Below, one piece after another: positions 8,672 through 16,713 of a stretch of DNA of 64,000 nt (its first letter is position 1; each line of letters starts with the position of its first letter). The stretch comes from Gordonia sp. KTR9 (GTDB taxonomy: Bacteria > Actinomycetota > Actinomycetes > Mycobacteriales > Mycobacteriaceae), in NCBI RefSeq assembly GCF_000143885.2, contig NC_018581.1, positions 992,001 to 1,056,000 of the forward strand, in the 5' to 3' direction. Both the position numbers and the translations under genes were made by a program. The notes beneath the pieces were generated by a model that was not told the origin of the DNA, did not search any database, and saw only the letters and a program-made list of their open reading frames with translations.

Positions 8672-9354
8672 CCCACGTTCTGATCGTCGAGGACGAGGAA
8701 TCGTTGGCGGATCCGCTGGCATTCCTGTTGCGCAAGGAGGGCTTCGAGGCCAGCGTCATCACCGATGGCGCACAAGCCCTGTCGACCTTCGATCGGGTGA
8801 GTCCCGACATCGTGCTCCTCGATCTCATGCTGCCCGGGATGTCCGGAACCGAGATCTGCAAGGCCCTGCGCACGCGGTCTAACGTCCCGGTGATCATGGT
8901 GACCGCGCGCGACAGCGAGATCGACAAGGTCGTCGGCCTGGAACTCGGCGCGGACGACTATGTGACCAAGCCGTATTCGGCTCGCGAACTGATCGCGCGT
9001 ATCCGCGCGGTGCTGCGCCGCGGTGGCGACATGCCCGACGACGGCCTCGAGATCGGGATCCTGGAGGCCGGGCCGGTCCGGATGGACGTCGAACGGCACA
9101 CCGTGTCGGTCAACGGAACTCCGATCACCTTGCCGCTCAAGGAATTCGATCTCCTCGAGTACCTGCTGCGCAACGCCGGCCGGGTGCTGACGCGCGGTCA
9201 GCTGATCGACCGGGTGTGGGGCGTCGACTACGTCGGCGACACCAAGACGCTCGACGTGCACGTCAAGCGGCTGCGTTCGAAGATCGAACCGGATCCGGCG
9301 AATCCCAAGCACCTCATCACCGTTCGCGGTCTCGGGTACAAGCTCGAAGCCTGA
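8668..9354 (+). CDS. regX3: Response regulator RegX3
   Basis: RegX3 is the DNA-binding partner of SenX3 and activates phosphate-starvation genes. The 228-residue product shows the receiver acidic pair EDEES, the phosphoacceptor Asp in LLDLMLPGMSG (near 52), the conserved Lys in YVTKPYSARE, and an OmpR/PhoB winged-helix domain ending in KTLDVHVKRLRSKIEPDP...LITVRGLGYKLE. The start is TTG at 8668 within TTGA, with GAAGGAAA upstream; an ATG-only reading would cut off the first strand of the receiver. A G+C-rich hairpin follows. Confidence 0.95.
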   Translation: MTHVLIVEDEESLADPLAFLLRKEGFEASVITDGAQALSTFDRVSPDIVLLDLMLPGMSGTEICKALRTRSNVPVIMVTARDSEIDKVVGLELGADDYVTKPYSARELIARIRAVLRRGGDMPDDGLEIGILEAGPVRMDVERHTVSVNGTPITLPLKEFDLLEYLLRNAGRVLTRGQLIDRVWGVDYVGDTKTLDVHVKRLRSKIEPDPANPKHLITVRGLGYKLEA

Positions 9355-9360
9355 GCCACA

Positions 9361-9380
9361 CCGGGCCGGCAGCGGCCCGG
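9361..9380. terminator. Hairpin between convergent regX3 and the Cys-rich protein gene
   Basis: CCGGGCC and GGCCCGG pair around a 6-nt loop, 7 nt after the regX3 stop codon. It can serve both converging transcripts; there is no T-run. Confidence 0.5.
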
Positions 9381-9385
9381 CGGGA

Positions 9386-10246
9386 CTACTCCGGGGGTTG
9401 CAGCTCGTACTTGACGTCGGTCTCGCGGCGCTGCGTTGCGGCCTGCGTCGCCGGGTGGATCGCGATGAGCCCCAGGCCGTTTCGGCGTTTGCAGGCGGCC
9501 GCGAGCGCCGCGTAGGCGGGTTCGCCGATCAGTGCGGTCAGCTCAGGGGCATACGATTCCCACACCTGCTTGGCGCCGACGTGGGCATCGGGGGAGCCCG
9601 AGCAGTACCACTTCAGATCGTGGCCGCCCTCGCCCCAGCCGCGCCGGTCGAACTCGGTGATCGTCGTCTGGAGCACCTCGGTGCCGTCGGGACGTTCCAC
9701 CCAGTCCTGCTCGCGGCGCACCGGGAGCTGCCAGCACACGTCCGGTTTGACCGTGAGCGGCTCGAGTCCCTTGCGCAGCGCCATCGAGTGCAGTGCGCAG
9801 CCGACGCCACCGGCGAACCCGGGGCGATTGAGGAAGATGCACGCGCCCTTGTGAAGTCGGGTCTTGAGTGCGGGCTCGTCGTCGAGGTCGCTCTCCTCGA
9901 GATACCCCCTGGGGCCGACCGGATCCTTGCCCGAGCCCTTCTTGTAGAACTGCCAGTCCGCGGGCGTCAGCATGGCGACTCCGCGGGCCAGGGTCTCACG
10001 ATCGTCGTCGTCGGAGAGATAGGCGCCGTGGCTGCAGCAACCGTCGGTCTCCCGGCCGGGGAGGATGCCCTGGCAAGCCGGGGTGCCGAACACGCACGTC
10101 CAATGGGAGAGCAGCCAGGTCAGGTCGGCCTTGATGACGTGCTCGGGATCGGCGGGATCGGCGAATTCGTACCATTCGCGCGGGAAGTCGAGTTCGACCT
10201 CCGGCGCGGGGTCGATGCGGGGCGCGGACGGCGAAATGGCGGTCAC
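9386..10246 (-). CDS. Conserved Cys-rich protein (Rv0495c-like)
   Basis: This 286-residue soluble protein is the counterpart of a conserved hypothetical found between regX3 and ppx in mycobacteria. Eight cysteines fall in spaced clusters: [18 protein letters not shown] with GCALH, DVCW and WYCSG. The pattern recalls the YkgJ/UPF0153-type metal or Fe-S binding proteins, which is my inference only. The start is set at GTG 10246, because TACCGT lies exactly 6 nt upstream and a longer reading to 10288 would leave only 12 bp to the divergent ppx. Function unknown. Confidence 0.8.
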   Translation of the reverse strand: MTAISPSAPRIDPAPEVELDFPREWYEFADPADPEHVIKADLTWLLSHWTCVFGTPACQGILPGRETDGCCSHGAYLSDDDDRETLARGVAMLTPADWQFYKKGSGKDPVGPRGYLEESDLDDEPALKTRLHKGACIFLNRPGFAGGVGCALHSMALRKGLEPLTVKPDVCWQLPVRREQDWVERPDGTEVLQTTITEFDRRGWGEGGHDLKWYCSGSPDAHVGAKQVWESYAPELTALIGEPAYAALAAACKRRNGLGLIAIHPATQAATQRRETDVKYELQPPE

Positions 10247-10252
10247 CTCTAT

Positions 10253-10294
10253 ACGGTAGCCGGGATCGGGCGGGCGAGGCGGCTGCACTACCGT
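10253..10294. promoter_or_regulatory. Overlapping divergent leaderless promoters sharing the box TACCGT
   Basis: TACCGT on the minus strand (10258-10253) lies 6 nt before GTG 10246, and TACCGT on the plus strand (10289-10294) lies 6 nt before GTG 10301. With a 17-nt spacer, each -35 region falls inside the other promoter's spacer (about 10276-10281 and 10266-10271), so the two promoters should exclude one another. Neither -35 is close to consensus. Confidence 0.5.
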
Positions 10295-10300
10295 TGAGCC

Positions 10301-11278
10301 GTGCGCTTAGGAGTCCTCGACGTGGGCAGCAACACAGTCCACCTCCTGGTGGTCGATGCCCACCGCGGCGGCCATCCCACCCCGATGAGTTCGACCAAGG
10401 CGGTTCTGCGCCTGGCCGAACAGATAGACGCCGACGGGCGGATGAGTGACCGTGCCCTCGCCAAGCTCATCGAGTCGATCGACGAATTCACCCATATCGC
10501 CCGGACGTCGGGTTGCGAACAGATGATGGCCTTCGCGACGTCGGCCGTGCGTGACGCGACGAACTCCGACGATCTGCTCGACGAGATCGAGCGCCGGACC
10601 GGGGTGCGTGTGCTGGTGCTGTCGGGTCGCGACGAGGCCCGCCTCACCTCGCTGGCGGTGCGCCGCTGGCGTGGCTGGAGCGCCGGGCGCATCCTCGCGC
10701 TCGACATCGGCGGGGGTTCGCTGGAGATGTCCAACGGCGTCGACGAGGAACCCGACGTGGCCCTGTCGCTGCCGCTGGGTGCCGGCCGGCTCACCCGCGA
10801 ATGGTTGCCCGACGATCCGCCGGACCGTCGGCGGGTCGGGGTGCTGCGTGACTGGCTCGACGCCGAACTGCGGGCGCCGGCGGCGAAACTGCTCGCACCG
10901 GGTGCGCCCGATCTGTGCGTCGGGACGTCGAAGACCTTCCGCAGCCTCGCCCGGCTGACCGGGGCGGCGCCGTCGAGTGCCGGACCGCGGGTCCGCCGGG
11001 AACTGACGACGAGCGGGCTGCGCCAGCTCATCTCCTTCATCTCCCGCATGACCAAGGCGGATCGCGCGGAACTCGAGGGTGTCAGTTCCGACCGGGCCGG
11101 GCAGCTCGTAGCCGGAGCGCTGGTCGCCGAGGCGGCGATGCGCGCGTTGCAAGTCGATACACTGGAAATCTGTCCGTGGGCTCTTCGTGAGGGCGTGATC
11201 CTGCGCCGACTCGACGCCGAGCAGGCCGACGCGCTGGAGCCGACTCCTGCGCGCGGCGTTCACGAGGGCGTCGGCTGA
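10301..11278 (+). CDS. ppx: Exopolyphosphatase / GppA-family phosphatase (Ppx1-like)
   Basis: The 325-residue cytoplasmic enzyme belongs to the Ppx/GppA branch of the ASKHA ATPase fold and hydrolyses inorganic polyphosphate, possibly also pppGpp. Phosphate-1 loop [15 protein letters not shown] is at the N-terminus, [20 protein letters not shown] follows, and phosphate-2 loop [15 protein letters not shown] sits near 135-150. It is the short form without the C-terminal HD-type domain, as in the Rv0496 type. Being next to senX3-regX3 fits a phosphate-storage role. The start GTG lies 6 nt after TACCGT, so it is probably leaderless. Confidence 0.9.
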   Translation: MRLGVLDVGSNTVHLLVVDAHRGGHPTPMSSTKAVLRLAEQIDADGRMSDRALAKLIESIDEFTHIARTSGCEQMMAFATSAVRDATNSDDLLDEIERRTGVRVLVLSGRDEARLTSLAVRRWRGWSAGRILALDIGGGSLEMSNGVDEEPDVALSLPLGAGRLTREWLPDDPPDRRRVGVLRDWLDAELRAPAAKLLAPGAPDLCVGTSKTFRSLARLTGAAPSSAGPRVRRELTTSGLRQLISFISRMTKADRAELEGVSSDRAGQLVAGALVAEAAMRALQVDTLEICPWALREGVILRRLDAEQADALEPTPARGVHEGVG

Positions 11279-11329
11279 CCCGGAGCCCCGGACCAATGAC
11301 GTTCGAGAACGAGGACGGAGAACCACTTC

Positions 11330-13072
11330 ATGCCGAAGGATTCGGAGCCCGAATCTCGACCCATCTCGGTGTCGGAGCTACTTGCCCGGTCACAGGGTTC
11401 GGAGGGCGACGCACCGGCTCGATCGCGAGACGGACGGGGACGTAGGCGCGCCGGTCGTAGCGGTTCGTTCTCGGTGTCGGAGCTGACCGGCGAGATCCCG
11501 AAGGTCTCCGACGCCGAGGGCGACTCGGCGGCACCGGCCGAGACCCCGGCACCGGCCGAGACTTCCGCCCGGTCCGAGAGTCCGGCCCGGCCCGAAACCC
11601 CCGCCCGGCCCGAGCCGGCGGCGCCGTCCGCAGAGACCGCGCGTCCGGAGCAGGCGACGCCTCCGGAGCGGGACACGGCTTCGCGGGGGCGGCCGGACAC
11701 GACTGCCGGACCGTTCCCGAGGTCGGGTAACCCGATTCCGCGGCGCCCGGCCGAGGACCAGCCCGTCGTCGACCGCCCGCGTGCCGACCGGCAACAGGGG
11801 TGGCCCGGCGGCCGCACCGCCAGCGGGATGCCCGGCTACGGCCAGGGGTCCGTCCCGCCGATGTCGACCCGCGACTTCAGCTCGGAGGCGGTCGCCCGCC
11901 GCCTCGGCCAGACCCCGCCGCGCGACACCGCCCCCGTCGACCAGGAGTCGGCGAACGCGGTCACCGGCATCATCCCGGTCGTCGGCGAGAACGGGCAGGA
12001 TCTGTCCGTCGTCGACTCCGACGACGTGGTCACCTACGACCTGACCGAGGTCGATGCGGGCCCCGGCGGTCCCCGCGAGCGGGGCGACGGCGGGTTCTCC
12101 GAGGTCATGGACTTCGATGCCTATCGCAACTTCGCCGACGTGGAGGGTGCGGAACACGGCGCCGGTAGAGGCCGGTCCGGGACCGCGGCCCGTCCCGCCG
12201 GTTCGGCGAAGAAGCCCAAGGCAGCGGGCGTCGCCGGGCTGGCCCGGAAACTCTTCGGCGGCAAGAAGCGCGATCGGGCCCAGGACGAGCGACCGGTCGA
12301 CGAGCCCGGGTTCGACGGGCAGGACCACGACGGACACGCCGACGACGAGTCGACGTCCGGCTGGGCCGCGACCGCGGCGGCCGCCGCGACGGCGGGCGGG
12401 ACGACGGCCGCGATCGCCGCCGCGCACCCCGAGATCCACCCGACCGAGGACCGCCCGGCCGACGACGACCACCAGACGTCTGACGACCTGACCGACGCCC
12501 ACCGGACCGACGTCTCCCGGAGCGACGACCACCCGACCGAGGCCATCGAGCCGGTCGAGTCCCACCCCGACGACGCCGGCCGGGTCGACCTCACGAAGGA
12601 CGACGACCCCGAGGATGCCGCCGAACCGGGGGAGCCGGGCGAGCTCGATGCCCTGCACGACACGACGGACATCGACGAGACGCCCGACGCCGAAGCCGGC
12701 CATCCGACCGGTGCGGGCGTCGAGGCCGGACGCGAGGACATCCAGTCCGCCGCCGGCCCGGCGACCGCCGGCGAGGCCGACGCCGCCGATACGGCAGAGG
12801 ATGACGCCGAGCAGTCGCCGGTGAAGGCATGGCTGGTGCTGTTCGGGCAGGCGCTCGCGGGTCTCGCGGTCGGCGTCGGGCTGTTCTGGGGCTTCACCGA
12901 GCTCTGGCGGTGGAATCCGTACTTCGCGCTGGTACTCGCCGTCCTCGTCATCTTCGGGATCGTGACGCTCTCCCACGTGGTCCGACGCACCAAGGATCTG
13001 CCGACGACGCTGCTCGCGCTCGGTGTGGGTCTCCTGGTCACCATCGGGCCGCTGGTGTTGTTGGCCGCGTGA
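11330..13072 (+). CDS. Long disordered protein with C-terminal membrane domain (Rv0497-like)
   Basis: The 580-residue product has about 490 residues of Pro/Glu/Asp/Arg-rich, probably disordered sequence followed by three hydrophobic segments (about 500-580: WLVLFGQALAGLAVGVGLFW, then YFALVLAVLVIFGIVTL and TTLLALGVGLLVTIGPLVLL). Two short motifs recur near the start: ISVSELLAR and FSVSELTGEIP. A PAE/PAR-type Pro-Glu-Thr-rich run (about 65-115) and a His/Asp/Thr-rich run (about 365-425) are low in complexity. The position matches Rv0497, but the disordered part looks much longer. Function unknown. The ribosome site is GGACGGAGAA; the stop overlaps the next GTG. Confidence 0.75.
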   Translation: MPKDSEPESRPISVSELLARSQGSEGDAPARSRDGRGRRRAGRSGSFSVSELTGEIPKVSDAEGDSAAPAETPAPAETSARSESPARPETPARPEPAAPSAETARPEQATPPERDTASRGRPDTTAGPFPRSGNPIPRRPAEDQPVVDRPRADRQQGWPGGRTASGMPGYGQGSVPPMSTRDFSSEAVARRLGQTPPRDTAPVDQESANAVTGIIPVVGENGQDLSVVDSDDVVTYDLTEVDAGPGGPRERGDGGFSEVMDFDAYRNFADVEGAEHGAGRGRSGTAARPAGSAKKPKAAGVAGLARKLFGGKKRDRAQDERPVDEPGFDGQDHDGHADDESTSGWAATAAAAATAGGTTAAIAAAHPEIHPTEDRPADDDHQTSDDLTDAHRTDVSRSDDHPTEAIEPVESHPDDAGRVDLTKDDDPEDAAEPGEPGELDALHDTTDIDETPDAEAGHPTGAGVEAGREDIQSAAGPATAGEADAADTAEDDAEQSPVKAWLVLFGQALAGLAVGVGLFWGFTELWRWNPYFALVLAVLVIFGIVTLSHVVRRTKDLPTTLLALGVGLLVTIGPLVLLAA

Positions 13073-14004
13073 GCCGGCCCGAACCGATGAACCCGTCAGA
13101 GTCGGAGACGGGCCGAACCTCACCAGCGGCCGAGATCCCGATCGGACTCTCGACGGCCTCGGTGTATCCGCAGAACACCGAGGCGGCTTTCGCCTACGCC
13201 GCCGAACTGGGTTTCGACGGCGTGGAACTCATGGTGTGGGGGGATCCCCTCAGCCAGGACATCCGGCGCGTCGAACATCTCTCGGAGCACTACCAGGTGC
13301 CGGTGCTGTCCATCCACGCGCCGTGTCTGCTCATCACCCAGCGCGTCTGGGGACGTGACCCGGTCGTGAAGCTCGCCCGTGCGGTGGAGGCGGCCGAGGA
13401 CCTGGGTGCGTCGACCGTCGTCGTGCATCCGCCGTTCCGTTGGCAGCGGGGCTACGTCGCGGCCTTCGACGACCTGGTCGACGAGCTCGAAGCCGACAGC
13501 GGCATCGCGGTCGCGGTGGAGAACATGTTCCCGATGCGCGCCGACCGCTTGTTCGGGGCGGGCGAGCCGTCGGTCCGGCGTCTCGCCAAGCGCGGCGGCG
13601 GGCCCGGTCTGGCGGCGTCGGCGTTCGGCAAGTCCATCGACCCGACCGACGACGGCTACGCGAACTACACCCTCGATCTCTCGCACACCGCGACCGCCGG
13701 CGTCGACGCCCTCGCGCTTCTCGACCGGATGGGGTCGCGGCTCAACCACCTGCATCTGGCCGACGGGCACGGGGCGGCCACCGACGAGCACCTCATCCCC
13801 GGCGACGGGGGCCAGCCCTGCGCGGAGGTGTGCCGACGGATCGCGGCGAGCGACTTCGCCGGGGCGGTTGTGCTCGAGGTCACGACGGGTAGCGCGCGCA
13901 CCAAACCCGAACGCAGCGCGCTGCTGGCCCGTTCGCTAGATTTTGCGCGGCGGCACCTCAAGCGGGAGCTGCACCCCGAGCCCCTCGGCCAGTTCAGCAG
14001 CTGA
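13069..14004 (+). CDS. Sugar phosphate isomerase/epimerase-like TIM-barrel protein (Rv0498-like)
   Basis: The 311-residue protein has the xylose-isomerase-like (AP endonuclease 2 fold) pattern: IGLSTASVYPQNTEAAFAYAAELGFDGVELMVWG, then VLSIHAPCLL, VVVHPPF, VAVENMFP, LDLSHTA, LNHLHLADG and VVLEVTTG. The recurring Glu/His/Asp at strand ends are the metal ligands of this fold. The substrate is unknown. GTG 13069 overlaps the previous stop (GTGA) and is preferred for coupling; ATG 13087 is an alternative that would lose 6 residues. It lies in the conserved ppx-to-proC run. Confidence 0.82.
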   Translation: MSRPEPMNPSESETGRTSPAAEIPIGLSTASVYPQNTEAAFAYAAELGFDGVELMVWGDPLSQDIRRVEHLSEHYQVPVLSIHAPCLLITQRVWGRDPVVKLARAVEAAEDLGASTVVVHPPFRWQRGYVAAFDDLVDELEADSGIAVAVENMFPMRADRLFGAGEPSVRRLAKRGGGPGLAASAFGKSIDPTDDGYANYTLDLSHTATAGVDALALLDRMGSRLNHLHLADGHGAATDEHLIPGDGGQPCAEVCRRIAASDFAGAVVLEVTTGSARTKPERSALLARSLDFARRHLKRELHPEPLGQFSS

Positions 14005-14042
14005 CTCCTCGGGGGACGAGCCGGGTCGACGAAGGCGGGACG

Positions 14043-14900
14043 ATGACCAGCAAGATCACCGAGGTGCAGGAGCTGACCGAGGTGGACCGGAGCGGTCCGG
14101 ACTCGCTCACCCTGCGGGCGCACATCGACGCGACGTTCACCATCGGTCCCAAGGTGCACGGCGGCACGCTGCAGATGGTCGTCGCGAAGGCGGCCCGGAC
14201 CGCGCTGAGCGCGCTGACCCCGGACGGCGATCGGCTCGCCGAGTCGGCTGCCGCGATGATCCCGGTGGCGATCTCCAGTGACTACCTCACCGCCCCCGAC
14301 GCCGCGGACATCGATCTGGTGGTCGGCGTGCGCAAACGCGGGCGCACGGTCACGGTCCTGTCGGTCGACGCGGTGCAGCTGGGCCGCACCGTCGTGTCCT
14401 CGTCGGTGACGATGGCCCGGCCCGACAGCGGCCGGCCGCACCACTCCGGCCCCACGGTCCTCGACACACTGCCCGTGGAGCCGTCGCCGACGGGTATCCC
14501 ACTCGACGGTTCGCCGATCGCCGAGGTCAATCACCTGGGCCCCGCCATCGATCTGGTCCTCGACTCGGAGACGTTCCCCGTCGTCCGCGGCGAGACCGGC
14601 GAGCCGCTGGTGCGCGGGTGGATCCGGCCGAAGGGCGTCGAGCCCGACGAGTACTTCACGGTCCTGGTCGGCGACATCTCGCCGCCCGTCGTGATGAATC
14701 TGGCGCTGTTCGGATGGGCACCCACCGTGCAGCTGACGACCTATGTCCGCCGGCACCCCGCGCCCGGCTGGCTACGCTTCGCCGCGACGAGTTCGGAGGT
14801 CGGCCCCGGAATGTTCGAGGAGGACCATCTCGTGGTGGACTCGACCGGGACAGTCGTCGCACAGTCCCGCCAGCTCGCCCTCATCCCCTCAGGAAGGTAG
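14043..14900 (+). CDS. Thioesterase-family protein (double hotdog, Rv0499-like)
   Basis: This 285-residue protein has two hotdog repeats, as in TesB-like acyl-CoA thioesterases. The first contains FTIGPKVHGGTLQMVVAKAARTAL, with the HGG typical of the family; the second carries PDEYFTVLVGDISPPVVMNLALFGWAPTVQLTTYVRRHPAPGW and ends in EDHLVVDSTGTVVAQSRQLAL, a standard C-terminal signature. It would hydrolyse an acyl-CoA in the cytosol; chain length cannot be told. It lies 6 nt upstream of proC, so the two are probably cotranscribed. Confidence 0.82.
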   Translation: MTSKITEVQELTEVDRSGPDSLTLRAHIDATFTIGPKVHGGTLQMVVAKAARTALSALTPDGDRLAESAAAMIPVAISSDYLTAPDAADIDLVVGVRKRGRTVTVLSVDAVQLGRTVVSSSVTMARPDSGRPHHSGPTVLDTLPVEPSPTGIPLDGSPIAEVNHLGPAIDLVLDSETFPVVRGETGEPLVRGWIRPKGVEPDEYFTVLVGDISPPVVMNLALFGWAPTVQLTTYVRRHPAPGWLRFAATSSEVGPGMFEEDHLVVDSTGTVVAQSRQLALIPSGR

Positions 14901-14906
14901 ACATCC

Positions 14907-15767
14907 GTGTCCGAACGCATCGCCATCATCGGCGGAGGCAAGATCGGTGAGGCACTGCTCGCCGGTATGATCGGTGCAGGCACCCCGACCAAGGACCTCG
15001 TCGTCGCCGAGCGACAGGAGAGCCGCGCCGCCGAGATCGCCGATGAGTACGGCGTGCTGGTCACCGACGTCAAGAGCGCCGCCGAGTCGGCGCAGTACGT
15101 GTTCCTGGCGATCAAGCCCGACGACGTCGATTCGATCCTGCGGATTCTGGCCTCGGCGGAGGACAACGCGGAATCCGAGCGGGTGACCGTCACGCTCGTG
15201 GCCGGTCTGCCCCTGTCGCGATACGAGAGCGCCCTGCAGGCCGGTTCGCCGGTCATCCGGGTCATGCCCAACACGCCGATGCTCGTGAACGAGGCGATGT
15301 CGGCGGTCTCGGCCGGTCGGTACGTCGGCGACGAGCAGCTGCAGGCCGTGGTCAAGATCCTGCAGACGGTCGGCCGCGTCACAGTCGTGCCGGAGAAGCA
15401 GATGGACGCGGTCACAGCGGTCTCCGGTTCGGGACCGGCCTATGTCTTCCTGCTCGCCGAGGCGATGATCGATGCCGGCGTCGGGCTCGGGCTCACCCGC
15501 CCCCAGGCCTCGGAGATGGCGGTGCAGACCATCCGCGGTGCGGGCATCCTGCTCAGCGATTCGGGGTTGTCCCCGGTCGATCTGCGCGCGGCCGTCACCT
15601 CGCCGGGCGGCACCACCGCCGAGGCCATCCGCGAGTTCGAGGCCAACGGCCTACGGCACGCCGTGTACCAGGCGACTCGTGCCTGCGCGGCGGCCAGCGC
15701 CCGCGGTGGACGTCGAGTGGAAGTCGAGGGTTTGGCACAGGGACACGCCGTCACCGACACCCCATGA
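14907..15767 (+). CDS. proC: Pyrroline-5-carboxylate reductase
   Basis: ProC reduces 1-pyrroline-5-carboxylate to L-proline with NAD(P)H, the last step of proline synthesis. The 286-residue protein opens with the Rossmann motif IAIIGGGKIGEALLAGMIGAG and contains VIRVMPNTPMLVNEAMSAVS (substrate region) and the signature SGSGPAYVFLLAEAMIDAGVGLGL near 172-195, plus TSPGGTTAEAI. The start is GTG at 14907, with AGGAAGGTA upstream. A hairpin follows 22 nt after the stop. Confidence 0.96.
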   Translation: MSERIAIIGGGKIGEALLAGMIGAGTPTKDLVVAERQESRAAEIADEYGVLVTDVKSAAESAQYVFLAIKPDDVDSILRILASAEDNAESERVTVTLVAGLPLSRYESALQAGSPVIRVMPNTPMLVNEAMSAVSAGRYVGDEQLQAVVKILQTVGRVTVVPEKQMDAVTAVSGSGPAYVFLLAEAMIDAGVGLGLTRPQASEMAVQTIRGAGILLSDSGLSPVDLRAAVTSPGGTTAEAIREFEANGLRHAVYQATRACAAASARGGRRVEVEGLAQGHAVTDTP

Positions 15768-15789
15768 ATTGTGGTCGACGGGCCGACAA

Positions 15790-15807
15790 ACCCCAGCATG
15801 TTGGGGT
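15790..15807 (+). terminator. Possible weak terminator after proC
   Basis: ACCCCA and TGGGGT pair around GCATGT. There is no T-run directly after; a CTTTTTT run lies about 40 nt further on. The stretch up to 15955 also holds TAAGCT (15869-15874), a possible -10 box for the next gene, and a 7-bp hairpin (15899-15920) in its leader. Confidence 0.35.
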
Positions 15808-15955
15808 CGAGTCACAGGAATCTCAGAAATACCGGTCTCTCACGTCGCTTTTTTCACATCTGCCACGCTAAGCTTCTTTAAGCACGTGCGTGTCTGATGT
15901 CCGCAGGAGGGGAAGCCTGCGGCCGCGACGCGTGCACCGGAGGTATGAGTGATTC

Positions 15956-16189
15956 ATGGCACCTGCAGACACTCCTGGTGACAGGACAGGCGCAGTGAGC
16001 AACGCGGCTTCGGCGTCGCAGTTTCTCACCGTCGCCGAGGTTGCATCGTTGATGCGCGTTTCGAAGATGACCGTCTACCGTCTCGTCCACAACGGCGAAC
16101 TGCCCGCGGTTCGGGTCGGACGCTCGTTCCGTGTGCACGCGAAAGCGGTCCACGACTATCTGGAGACGTCGTACTTCGACGCCGGCTGA
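15956..16189 (+). CDS. Excisionase-family helix-turn-helix protein (Rv0500A-like)
   Basis: This 77-residue protein is little more than a winged helix-turn-helix of the MerR/excisionase type: FLTVAEVASLMRVSKMTVYRLVHNGELPAVRVGRSFRVHAKAVHDYL. It should bind DNA as a small dimer. The same family includes BldC, a second copy of which lies at 48826-49050. ATG 15956 or in-frame GTG 15995 (giving MSNAASASQF...) could be the start; the shorter form contains the whole domain. A long perfect hairpin follows. Although related to phage excisionases, it stands in a conserved housekeeping run, not in a prophage. Confidence 0.85.
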   Translation: MAPADTPGDRTGAVSNAASASQFLTVAEVASLMRVSKMTVYRLVHNGELPAVRVGRSFRVHAKAVHDYLETSYFDAG

Positions 16190-16227
16190 TCCGGCGCACG
16201 CTGGACGCCTGAACAGCAGTTTCATCG

Positions 16228-16269
16228 GAAGACCTCCGTGACCGGCCCGTGCCGGCCACGGAGGTCTTC
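16228..16269. terminator. Strong 42-nt hairpin
   Basis: Thirteen bases GAAGACCTCCGTG pair perfectly with CACGGAGGTCTTC, enclosing a smaller CCGGC/GCCGG stem. It follows the HTH gene by 38 nt and is followed by TGCTTCG without a T-run. Confidence 0.7.
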
Positions 16270-16513
16270 TGCTTCGACGATGGCTGTCCCGGGCGTGCGA
16301 ACGGGTGTCGCCGCGGCCCCGGAACGGCATCGTCGACGACCGCGATTTCCTGATCCGGCGTGCCGCCCGGTAGGCTCGGTGGTCGCGTACCTGGATGCGC
16401 CGGTGAGCCCTTTGTCACCGCCGCTCGTCGCTTCGCTCCCGGCGCCGTTCCCGGCTGAAGTGCAGACCAGGGCCGAACAAGTACATCAGTGTCAATCGTG
16501 AGGAAGCGCCCCG
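16270..16513 (+). promoter_or_regulatory. Leader region of the bS22 gene
   Basis: These 244 nt lie between the hairpin and the bS22 start and hold no convincing gene. TAGGCT at 16371-16376 fits a -10 box and would give a leader of about 130 nt. GTGAGGAAG at 16498-16506 supplies the ribosome site. A long leader would allow post-transcriptional control, but no recognised riboswitch was seen. Confidence 0.3.
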
Positions 16514-16615
16514 ATGGGTTCAGTGATCAAGAAGCGCCGCAAGCGCATGTCGAAGAAGAAGCACCGCAAGCTGCTGCGCAGGACCCGGGTGCAGCGTCGC
16601 AAACTCGGCAAATAG
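16514..16615 (+). CDS. Small ribosomal subunit protein bS22 (33 residues, AURKAIP1/mS38-like)
   Basis: The 33-residue, extremely basic product reads [20 protein letters not shown] followed by [13 protein letters not shown]. This is the short actinobacterial protein identified in mycobacterial 30S structures as bS22, related to the C-terminal motif of mitochondrial mS38/AURKAIP1 ([14 protein letters not shown]). It binds rRNA in the small subunit. It is too short for most gene finders. The gene has its own leader with ribosome site GAGGAAG, and an intrinsic terminator 18 nt after the stop. The place between proC/HTH and the epimerase matches Rv0500B. Confidence 0.93.
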
Positions 16616-16632
16616 GCCTTTCTTCGGCATCG

Positions 16633-16656
16633 GGACCCGCTTCGGCGGGTCCTTTT
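16633..16656 (+). terminator. Intrinsic terminator with TTCG tetraloop
   Basis: GGACCCGC and GCGGGTCC form an 8-bp stem closed by the extra-stable TTCG loop, followed by TTTTG. This is the clearest rho-independent terminator in the window and isolates the bS22 transcript. Confidence 0.9.
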
Positions 16657-16701
16657 GTCGTTCCGAGGGCGGCTCGTCGGGCCGAATCGTCCGGCTGGCG
16701 A

Positions 16702-16707
16702 TAGCCT
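16702..16707 (+). promoter_or_regulatory. Leaderless-type -10 box for the epimerase
   Basis: TAGCCT, 6 nt (CGGGAC), then ATG 16714; no ribosome binding site. Confidence 0.55.
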
Positions 16708-16713
16708 CGGGAC

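Noticed and set aside
15956..16189. Excisionase-like gene as evidence for a prophage or integrative element
   Set aside because: No integrase, attachment site or phage gene is near, and the gene sits in the same place in mycobacteria.
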